A DNA stretch of 64,000 nt, from contig NZ_LMCT01000011.1 of NCBI RefSeq assembly GCF_001424875.1, positions 6,069-70,068 on the forward strand, written 5' to 3'. The notes under the pieces were generated by a model. That model had not been told where the DNA came from, searched no databases, and saw only the letters and a list, made by a program, of their open reading frames with translations. Source of the stretch: Kitasatospora sp. Root107. GTDB lineage: Bacteria > Actinomycetota > Actinomycetes > Streptomycetales > Streptomycetaceae. Positions 57,901 through 64,000 of this stretch are shown here, piece after piece. Every line of letters starts with the position of its first letter. Positions within the stretch are counted from its first letter, which is position 1. The position numbers and the translations under genes are program-made.

Positions 57901-60900
57901 GGCCACCGACGGGGCCGCGCTGCGCAGCCAGCTGGAGGCCGCCGCCCGCGACCTGCCGGGCGTGCTGGCCCGCGGCGAGGAGTGGGCCACCCCGGCCGGC
58001 AGCTTCGCCACCGGACGGCCGATCGGTCCGGAGGGCAAGGTCGCGCTGGTCTACCCGGGCGCCTTCAACTCCTATCCGGGCCTGGGTCGAGACCTGTTCC
58101 GGGCCTTCCCCGGACTGCTCACCCGCTTCGAGGCCGAGGCGGAGCAGCCGGACCGGGCGTTCCGCTCGGCCATGCTCCACCCGCGTGGTCAGCAGGCCTT
58201 CGGGAAGCGGGAGTTGATGGCGCTGGAGGAGCGGCTCGGCGGTGACCTGCCGTTCATGCTGGCCACCGGTACCAGCTTTGCGATCCTCTACACCGACCTG
58301 GTGCGCGAGCTGCTCGGGGTCCGGGCGCACGGCGCGTTCGGCTACAGCCTGGGGGAGAGCAGCATGCTGTTCGCCACCGGCGGTTGGCGGCGCGAGGCCC
58401 GCCGGGACGACCGGATCAGTGCCACCCCGCTGTTCAAGGACCGGCTCACCGGCGCCCGCCGGACCGTCCGGGACCTGTGGCAACTGCCGGACGACACACC
58501 CGACTCGGCGGTCTGGGCGAGCTTCGTGCTGCTCACCGACGCGGACCTGGTGCGCGAGGCACTGACCCGGTACGACCGGCTCTTCCTGACCCATGTGAAC
58601 ACCCCGACCGAGGTGGTGATCGCCGGGGCGCCGGACCAGTGCCGGGCCCTGATCGCCGAGTTGGGCTGCCCCTCGGCCCGCTCCCCGGTCAACTCGGTGA
58701 TGCACTGCCCGGTGGTGGACGGTGAACTGGCCGGCCTGGCCGAGCTCAACGACCACCCGGTCGGCTCGCCCGGCGACCTGCAGCTGTTCAGCGCGTACGA
58801 CTACGGCACGGTCGCCGGGCTGTCCCGGGAGACCGTGGCCGAGCGGATCGCGCACACGCTGCGCAGCACCATCGACTTCCCCCGGCTCACCCGCACCGCG
58901 TACGAGCAGGGCTTCCGGTACTTCATCGAGGTCGGCCCGAGCTCCACCTGCACCCGCTGGGTGCGCGAGTCGCTCGGCCAGGACGCCCATGTGGCGGTCT
59001 CGGTCGACCGGCGCGGGGTGCCGGCCGCGAAGTCGGTGGCCCAGCTGGCCGCCCGGCTGCTGGCGCACGGTGTGCCGCTGGACCTGCCCGCCCTGCTCGG
59101 TGCGCTGCCCGCCCCGGCGCGGAAGCGGCTGCGCATCCCGGTCGGCGGTGGCCCGGCCATCCCGGCCGCCGTCGCCGCTGCCGCCGCCCCGGTGCTCAGC
59201 CGGGCCCGGGTCCCCGCGATGGCCGGTGCCGTGCCCGCGAGGGCCGGTGCCGTCGGGTCGCCCCCCGCCGCCCCGCTCAGCCCCGCTCCGTCTTCTCCGT
59301 CCGGACCAGTCGGTCCCGTCCCGCTGGAGGGCCACGCCCCGATGCCTGTCGACCCGTCAGTCGCCGATCCCGAGGTCATCGCTTTCGACGGCGAGCCGAT
59401 CTCCTTCCTGCCCTGGGCCGAGCCCGAGCCGGTCGCCGACCCCCGCCCGGCCGTGGTCACCCCGGAGCGTCCGGCCCCGGTCGGTGGGTCCGCCGCCACC
59501 GAGCTGGTGCGCGAGCTGCGCGAACAACTGCTGGCCACCCACTCGGTGGTGATGGAGACCCAGCGCGTCCTGCAGGAGTCCACCCTCGCCCGGGCCGAGG
59601 CGCTGCTCACCGAGACCCCGGCCGACCCCGGGCTGCCCGTGCTCCCGGCACCCGAGCCGATCAGCTTCTCGGTCCAGACCGCGCTGCCGGCCGCCACACC
59701 GGCCGCCCCTGCGCTGCCGCCCGCCGCCCAGGACGTCAGGGCACCGAGGCCGGACGGTGTGATCTGGGACCAGGCCGATCTGCTGGAGTTCGCCACCGGC
59801 AGCCTGGCCAAGGTCTTCGGCGCCGAGTTCGCCGAGATCGACGGCTATGGCAAGCGGGTCCGGCTGCCCGCGCCGCCGTACCACTTCGTCACCCGGGTCA
59901 CCGACCTGAAGGCGGAGACCGGCGTCTACCAGCCGTCCTTCATCCGCACCGAGTACGACGTGCCCGAGGACGCCTGGTACACCGTCGACGGCGGCGTGCC
60001 GCCGGCCGTGGCGATCGAGGCCGGGCAGTGCGACCTGCTGCTGATCAGCTACCTGGGCATCGACTTCCGGAACAAGGGCCAGCGGGTCTACCGCCTGCTG
60101 GACTCCACCCTGGTCTTCCACGGCGACCTGCCGAAGGCCGGGCAGACCCTGCGCTACGACATCTCGATCAACCGCTTCGTCACCCAGGGCGAGACCACGC
60201 TGTTCTTCTTCTCCTACCTCTGCTACGCCGACGGGGAGTTGATCCTCGAGCTCAAGGACGCCTCGGCCGGCTTCTTCAGCCAGGCCGAGCTGGACACCCC
60301 GCTCGGTGTGGTGACCACCGCGAAGCAGAAGGCGGCCAGGGCGGCGCTCACCAAGGGCTCGTTCAAGCCGCTCGCCGACACCGACCGGAACCACCTGACC
60401 GCCGAGCACCTGGAGTTGCTCGCCCAGGGCCGCCCCGGTGAGGTGTTCGGCCCGCACCACGCCCAGGACGCCGGGCTGAACCCGGCGCTGCGGCTGCCGG
60501 TGGCCAAGCTCCGGATGATCGACGAGCTGACCATCGACCGCACCGGCGGCCCGCGCGGCCTCGGTCTGCTCACCGCGAGCAAGCAACTGGAGCCGAACGC
60601 CTGGTACTTCGAGTGCCACTTCCCGGACGACCCGGTGCTGGCCGGCTCGATGGTGGCCGAGGGCGCGGTGCAGGCCCTGCAGTCCTACCTGCTGCACCAG
60701 GGCATGCACCTGGTGCTGCCGGACGCGCGCTTCCAGACCATCATCGGCCTGCAGACCGAGGTCCAGGTGCGCGGCCAGATCACCCCGCAGCACACCGAGA
60801 TCCGGTACGAGATCGAGGTGATGGAGCTGACCCTGCTCCCGCGCCCCTCGGTGATCGCCGACGTGCTGGTCTACCTCGGCGACAAGCCGGTGATCCGGAT

Positions 60901-62140
60901 GCACAACTTCGGCATCCAGATCCGGGAGAAGGAGGGCACCCCGTACCGTCCGGGCGAGGGCGGCGTGCCGGTCTTCCTGGGCCGGCGGAACCGCTCCGGC
61001 GAGCCCGCGATGATCAACGAACTGCACCTGGCGCACGCCGCCAAGGGCGACCTGGGCACCGCGATGGGCCCCGAGTTCGACGTCTACGCGAACAGCCGGG
61101 CGCCGTACATCCCCAACGGGGACTTCCAGTTCGTCGACCGGATCATGTCCCTCAAGGGCACCCGGGGCGACCTGAACCCGGGCTCCGAGATGGTCACCGA
61201 GTACGACTCGCCGGCCGACGCCTGGTACTACACCCAGAACTCCCACCCGCACATGCCCAACGCGGTCTACATGGAGAGCTCGCTGCAGGCCGCCATCCTG
61301 CTCGGCTACTACCTGGGCGCCACCCTCAAGCGGCCCGAGGAGCAGTACGCGATCCGCAACCTGGACGGCCGGGCCACCCTGGTCAAGGACCTGGACCTGC
61401 GGGGCAAGACCATCCGGCACCACTCCAAGCTGCTGATGACCAGCGCGATGTCCGGCGCGGTGCTGCAGAACTTCAGCTACGAACTCTCCGCCGACGGCGA
61501 GGTGTTCTACACCGGCGAGTCACTGTTCGGGTACTTCAGTGACGCCGCGCTGGCCAACCAGGCCGGGCTGGACTCGGGCAAGTTCGTCGCCCCCTGGATC
61601 GAGCAGGAGCGGCCCGCCGCCGACCGGGTCCGGCGGATCGAACTCCCCGTCGACGCACCGGCGTTCACCGACCCGAGCGGTGGCCGGCTGCACCTGCCGG
61701 GCGAGCACTACGCGCTGGTGGACCGGGTCGACCTGGTCGCCGACGGCGGCCGGCACGGCGCGGGCTACCTGCACGGGTACCGCGAGGTGCGGCCCGACGA
61801 GTGGTACTTCGACTGCCACTTCCACCGCGACCCGGTGATGCCGGGCTCGCTCGGGGTGGAGGCGGTGCTCCAGGCGCTGCGGCTGTTCGTGCTGGAGGAG
61901 GGCCTGGCCGAGGGCATCGAGAACCCCAGGTTCGGGCTGGCCACCGAGATCGAGACCGGCTGGCGGTACCGGGGTCAGATCCTGCGGCACGACCGGGAGT
62001 TGAGCTTCGACGTCCATGTGAAGGAGATCCGCCGCGAGCCGGGCCGGGTGGTGGTGATCGCCGACGCGGACCTGTGGAAGCCGGGGCTGCGCATCTACGA
62101 ACTGACCGACGTGGCCATCGAGGTCCGCACCGAAGCCTGA
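54956..62140 (+). CDS. PfaC-like synthase (KS-CLF-AT-DH-DH)
   Basis: 2394 residues. KS1 (1-440) has Cys192 in DAACSSALY, His327 in ECHATGTP and His364 in GNIGHLL. A chain-length-factor-like second KS (about 452-905) lacks the cysteine (SFTISSDGAGTAEAL). An acyltransferase (about 1028-1350) has Ser1131 in GYSLGESS. After an Ala/Pro linker come two FabA-like double-hotdog dehydratases (1595-1990 and 2010-2390), with His1888 in FECHFPDDPVLAG and His2288 in FDCHFHRDPVMPG. The AT that is often a separate PfaB is fused here. It should iteratively dehydrate and isomerise on the PfaA-like ACPs. The GTG follows GGAAGG. Confidence 0.88.
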   Translation: MSKYAIVGLSCLFPGAGTPEEFWQNLSGGVDSRREGGTEVFGPAADPRDEDPAHRIYCSKGGFVTGFEFDPSGYLLDADRLARLDRVFHWSLHVAREALRDSGYADRTEVLARTGLILGNYSFPTPSSAEISLPLVDQAVLEGLRLAGLDGLAAPAAPAAEPADARVSGAPARVAGAALGLGGPRFALDAACSSALYALKLACDQLAAGQADLVLAGGVCAPDPTLIHLSFSDLHAYPENGFSQPFDAASAGILTGQGAGMVAVKRLADAQRDGDRIHAVIDGIGLSNDGAGRHLLVPNAAGQHRSYQLAYAEAGVAPGEIDYLECHATGTPIGDTTEADSVARWFGEHGKVPLLGSVKGNIGHLLTVAGLSSLLKVVLAMQRGELPPTIGVSEPVNDAVGGSLVRERTAWPAHQGPRRAAVSAFGFGGTNAHVVLSATADRAEAELPVAAPALDIVGLGAHFGSLESVDAFEQALHNGGDAFRPLPELRWRGLESTTGGALEQAGLGAATLPEGGFVDQVTIDPADYRIPPADLRNYNLQHALMAKVADEALTDAGFDRTAPAGQSGPDPRRVAVLVAMEIEPSAHLHLARYGLAGRLREAYRAAGLDLTDTQVEELAAAARDGVHQPIVANEVLSYIGNIMASRISSLWNLTGPSFTISSDGAGTAEALDIARLLLLDPEIEAVLVGAVDLAGSPDGLLLRTGTPVAGAGLSFGAGSQGWRIGEGAGAVVVTRPGGERPVYARLDALVVRHAVPVDGVLPEADAELLADVARQALELAGIGADQVGYLEAHAGGTPVLDAAELTALAAVYPAGRTELALGSAKAQLGDTQGAATMAGLLRAVLALHHGYLPGVPGWQRPAEEHAERFAAGGFYLPETSRPWLRTERSARRYAAVSFLGTGGAHGHLVLSAGQTRGAVVERDWRRADGPVLLALGAEDHAGLTAEIDRQLGLLADGADPYALAVDAAGRLTERQTARVVLVATDGAALRSQLEAAARDLPGVLARGEEWATPAGSFATGRPIGPEGKVALVYPGAFNSYPGLGRDLFRAFPGLLTRFEAEAEQPDRAFRSAMLHPRGQQAFGKRELMALEERLGGDLPFMLATGTSFAILYTDLVRELLGVRAHGAFGYSLGESSMLFATGGWRREARRDDRISATPLFKDRLTGARRTVRDLWQLPDDTPDSAVWASFVLLTDADLVREALTRYDRLFLTHVNTPTEVVIAGAPDQCRALIAELGCPSARSPVNSVMHCPVVDGELAGLAELNDHPVGSPGDLQLFSAYDYGTVAGLSRETVAERIAHTLRSTIDFPRLTRTAYEQGFRYFIEVGPSSTCTRWVRESLGQDAHVAVSVDRRGVPAAKSVAQLAARLLAHGVPLDLPALLGALPAPARKRLRIPVGGGPAIPAAVAAAAAPVLSRARVPAMAGAVPARAGAVGSPPAAPLSPAPSSPSGPVGPVPLEGHAPMPVDPSVADPEVIAFDGEPISFLPWAEPEPVADPRPAVVTPERPAPVGGSAATELVRELREQLLATHSVVMETQRVLQESTLARAEALLTETPADPGLPVLPAPEPISFSVQTALPAATPAAPALPPAAQDVRAPRPDGVIWDQADLLEFATGSLAKVFGAEFAEIDGYGKRVRLPAPPYHFVTRVTDLKAETGVYQPSFIRTEYDVPEDAWYTVDGGVPPAVAIEAGQCDLLLISYLGIDFRNKGQRVYRLLDSTLVFHGDLPKAGQTLRYDISINRFVTQGETTLFFFSYLCYADGELILELKDASAGFFSQAELDTPLGVVTTAKQKAARAALTKGSFKPLADTDRNHLTAEHLELLAQGRPGEVFGPHHAQDAGLNPALRLPVAKLRMIDELTIDRTGGPRGLGLLTASKQLEPNAWYFECHFPDDPVLAGSMVAEGAVQALQSYLLHQGMHLVLPDARFQTIIGLQTEVQVRGQITPQHTEIRYEIEVMELTLLPRPSVIADVLVYLGDKPVIRMHNFGIQIREKEGTPYRPGEGGVPVFLGRRNRSGEPAMINELHLAHAAKGDLGTAMGPEFDVYANSRAPYIPNGDFQFVDRIMSLKGTRGDLNPGSEMVTEYDSPADAWYYTQNSHPHMPNAVYMESSLQAAILLGYYLGATLKRPEEQYAIRNLDGRATLVKDLDLRGKTIRHHSKLLMTSAMSGAVLQNFSYELSADGEVFYTGESLFGYFSDAALANQAGLDSGKFVAPWIEQERPAADRVRRIELPVDAPAFTDPSGGRLHLPGEHYALVDRVDLVADGGRHGAGYLHGYREVRPDEWYFDCHFHRDPVMPGSLGVEAVLQALRLFVLEEGLAEGIENPRFGLATEIETGWRYRGQILRHDRELSFDVHVKEIRREPGRVVVIADADLWKPGLRIYELTDVAIEVRTEA

Positions 62141-62174
62141 CCGCCCCCCACGCGCTAGGAGAGACACCCCACCC

Positions 62175-63785
62175 ATGGACACCTTGGAATCCACCCCGCT
62201 GCGCTGGTACGGGGAGAGTTACCCCGCCACCGACGCGCCGGGCATCTACCAGGCGCTCGCCGAACTCGACCGCCCCTGCTTCATCGTCCGCACCCCCGAG
62301 GGCATCGGCGCCGTTGCCGAGGGCCGGGCCGCCGCGAGCGGTACCCGGCGCGGCGGGGCGGCCGGACTGCCGCTGCTGGCCGCCGTCGCCGCGCTGCCCG
62401 CGCACCGGCTCGGCTCGCCCGAGTTCCGGGCCGCGCACGGGGTCCAACACCCGTACCTGGCAGGCGCGATGGCGGGCGGCATCGCCTCCGCCGACCTGGT
62501 GATCGCACTTGCCAGGGAGGGCTTCCTGGCCTCCTTCGGCGCGGCCGGGCTGCTGCCCGAGACGATCGAGGCGGCGCTCACCCGGTTCGCCACCGAGATC
62601 CCCGGCCTGCCGTACGCCGTCAACCTGATCCACAGCCCGAGCGAGGAGCGGCTGGAGCGCGAGGCGGTCGAGCTGTTCCTGCGCTACGGGGTGCGCTGCG
62701 TGGAGGCGTCCGCCTTCATGGCGCTCACCCCGCACGTGGTCCGCTGGCGCCTGGCCGGGCTGCGGCAGGGACCGGACGGGCGGGTGCTCGCCGAGCACCG
62801 GCTGATCGCCAAGATCTCCCGGACCGAGACCGCCGAGCGCTTCATGCGTCCGGCCCCCGCCGCGATGGTCAGCGCCCTGCTGACCCAGCGTCTGATCACC
62901 CCGGAGCAGGCCGAACTGGCCAAGTACGTACCGATGGCGGACGACATCACGGTGGAGGCCGACTCCGGCGGCCACACCGACCGCCGGCCGCTGCCCGCGC
63001 TGCTGCCCAGCATCCTGCGGCTGCGCGACACCGTGCAGCGCGAGCACCGCTACCCGGCCCAGATCCGGGTCGGCGCGGCGGGCGGGCTCGGCACCCCGGT
63101 CGCCGTGGCGGCGGCCTTCGCGATGGGCGCGGCCTACGTGGTGACCGGCTCGGTCAACCAGTCCTGTGTGGAGTCCGGCGCCTCGAAGGCGGCCAAGGCC
63201 CTGCTCGCCGAGGCGGGTATCGCCGACTGCGAGATGGCCCCGGCCGCCGACATGTTCGAGATGGGCGTCGAGCTCCAGGTGCTCAAGAAGGGCACGCTGT
63301 TCCCGATGCGGGCCAAGCGGCTGTACGAGCTCTACCAGGCGTACGACGGCCTGGAGGCGCTGCCGACCGAGGAGCGGGTCCGGCTGGAGACGCAGATCTT
63401 CCGCCGGCCGCTGGACGAGGTCTGGCAGGACTGCGTCGGCTACTTCTCGCGCCGGGACCCCGAGCAGCTGGCCCGGGCCGAGGGCAACCCCAAGCGGCGG
63501 ATGGCGCTGGTCTTCCGCTGGTACCTCGGGATGTCCTCGCGCTGGTCCACGGTCGGCGACCCGGACCGCACGCTGGACTACCAGATCTGGTGCGGCCCGG
63601 CGATGGGCAGCTTCAACGACTGGGTGACGGCCAGTTACCTGAAGACCCCCGGCAACCGCCGGGTGGCCGACGTCGCCCAGCACCTGATGCGCGGCGCCGC
63701 CTTCCACACCCGGGTGGCGCAGCTGCGCACCTCGGGCGTCCGGATCCCCGCCTCGGCGGCCGACTACCGGCCGGTGCCGCTGTGA
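62175..63785 (+). CDS. PfaD-like trans enoyl reductase
   Basis: 536 residues. A flavin-dependent TIM barrel of the PfaD/nitropropane-dioxygenase type, with VEADSGGHTDRRPLPALLP, RVGAAGGLGTPVAVAAAF and VTGSVNQSCVESGAS as FMN and substrate loops. It reduces enoyl chains in trans, since neither megasynthase carries an enoyl reductase. The ATG at 62175 is preceded by AGGAGAG. Its stop overlaps the next GTG in 4 nt. Confidence 0.88.
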   Translation: MDTLESTPLRWYGESYPATDAPGIYQALAELDRPCFIVRTPEGIGAVAEGRAAASGTRRGGAAGLPLLAAVAALPAHRLGSPEFRAAHGVQHPYLAGAMAGGIASADLVIALAREGFLASFGAAGLLPETIEAALTRFATEIPGLPYAVNLIHSPSEERLEREAVELFLRYGVRCVEASAFMALTPHVVRWRLAGLRQGPDGRVLAEHRLIAKISRTETAERFMRPAPAAMVSALLTQRLITPEQAELAKYVPMADDITVEADSGGHTDRRPLPALLPSILRLRDTVQREHRYPAQIRVGAAGGLGTPVAVAAAFAMGAAYVVTGSVNQSCVESGASKAAKALLAEAGIADCEMAPAADMFEMGVELQVLKKGTLFPMRAKRLYELYQAYDGLEALPTEERVRLETQIFRRPLDEVWQDCVGYFSRRDPEQLARAEGNPKRRMALVFRWYLGMSSRWSTVGDPDRTLDYQIWCGPAMGSFNDWVTASYLKTPGNRRVADVAQHLMRGAAFHTRVAQLRTSGVRIPASAADYRPVPL

Positions 63786-64000
63786 CCGCGCTCGAGGCCG
63801 AGGAGCTCGACCGCGAGCTGGGCGACCCGACGGACGCCGCCAACCCGTTCGGGTACGCGGCGGCCGTCGGCCGGGACGAACGCGACGAGTTCCCCGAGGA
63901 GTTGTGCGCCGTCCTGCGCAAGCGGGACTTCCACCTCAACTACCTGCCGGCCGAACTGGGCGGCAGCTTCCGCTCCTTCGACCACAGCCTGACCCTGGTG
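63782..64000 (+). CDS. Putative acyl-CoA dehydrogenase, N-terminus (runs off the window)
   Basis: 73 codons are visible, starting at a GTG overlapping the PfaD-like stop. The region FPEELCAVLRKRDFHLNYLPAELGGSF resembles the N-terminal helical domain of acyl-CoA dehydrogenases, with the LPAELGG turn. The fragment is too short to show the catalytic base or FAD residues. Coupling to the cluster implies desaturation or saturation of an acyl intermediate. Confidence 0.65.
   Translation, partial: MTALEAEELDRELGDPTDAANPFGYAAAVGRDERDEFPEELCAVLRKRDFHLNYLPAELGGSFRSFDHSLTLV

Noticed and set aside
49231..59335. Two very long minus-strand open frames (1819 and 1492 codons) opposite the synthase genes
   Set aside because: They mirror the megasynthase genes; compositions are low-complexity and no ribosome sites or motifs fit.

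Overview
This window is high-GC actinomycete chromosome, most likely Streptomyces or the closely related Kitasatospora. The signs are strong G/C third-position bias, many GTG starts, frequent 4-nt start/stop overlaps, PriA in place of separate HisA and TrpF, a small TrpM/TrpX-type gene between trpC and trpB, and the gene order dnaE - his - trp - lgt - gltBD. I recall that order as conserved in Streptomyces core chromosomes, but could not check it here.

Left edge (1-2.3 kb): two minus-strand tRNA genes flanked by two copies of a 35-nt hairpin, next to a large serine recombinase gene wrecked by at least four frameshifts. This looks like the scar of an integrated element. From 2.4 to 6.8 kb come small metabolic and regulatory pairs: a DUF2252 protein, asparaginase with a divergent Lrp/AsnC regulator, and RidA with a divergent LysR regulator. 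dnaE (DNA polymerase III alpha) follows, with a 165-bp MITE-like insertion just upstream of its ribosome site. Then come a LysR regulator divergent from a DapA-like lyase, asd, a NYN-domain protein and an ABC exporter pair.

The core amino-acid block (20.5-36 kb) holds hisD-hisC-hisB-(50-aa membrane peptide)-hisH-priA-ridA-hisF, then hisI, trpE, a Trp-associated membrane protein, and trpC-trpM-trpB-trpA. PriA presumably supplies both the HisA and TrpF steps, since no trpF is present. Several small membrane proteins are interspersed. A MauE-like protein, a DsbA-like thioredoxin protein, lgt, a VIT1-type transporter and the glutamate synthase operon gltBD follow. Copies of a ~115-bp imperfect palindromic repeat sit at the 3' ends of transcription units in four places.

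Right end (46.5-64 kb, running off the edge): after a strong terminator behind gltD lies a tightly packed operon for a polyunsaturated-fatty-acid-synthase-like (Pfa-like) iterative polyketide system. It encodes a stand-alone acyl carrier protein, a thioesterase, a PfaA-like megasynthase (KS-AT-ACP-ACP-ACP-KR-DH), a PfaC-like megasynthase (KS-CLF-AT-DH-DH), a PfaD-like enoyl reductase, and the start of a putative acyl-CoA dehydrogenase. Its product cannot be read from the sequence. The discrete ACP, thioesterase and dehydrogenase are additions to the usual Pfa set, and this cluster is the most likely place in the window for new chemistry.
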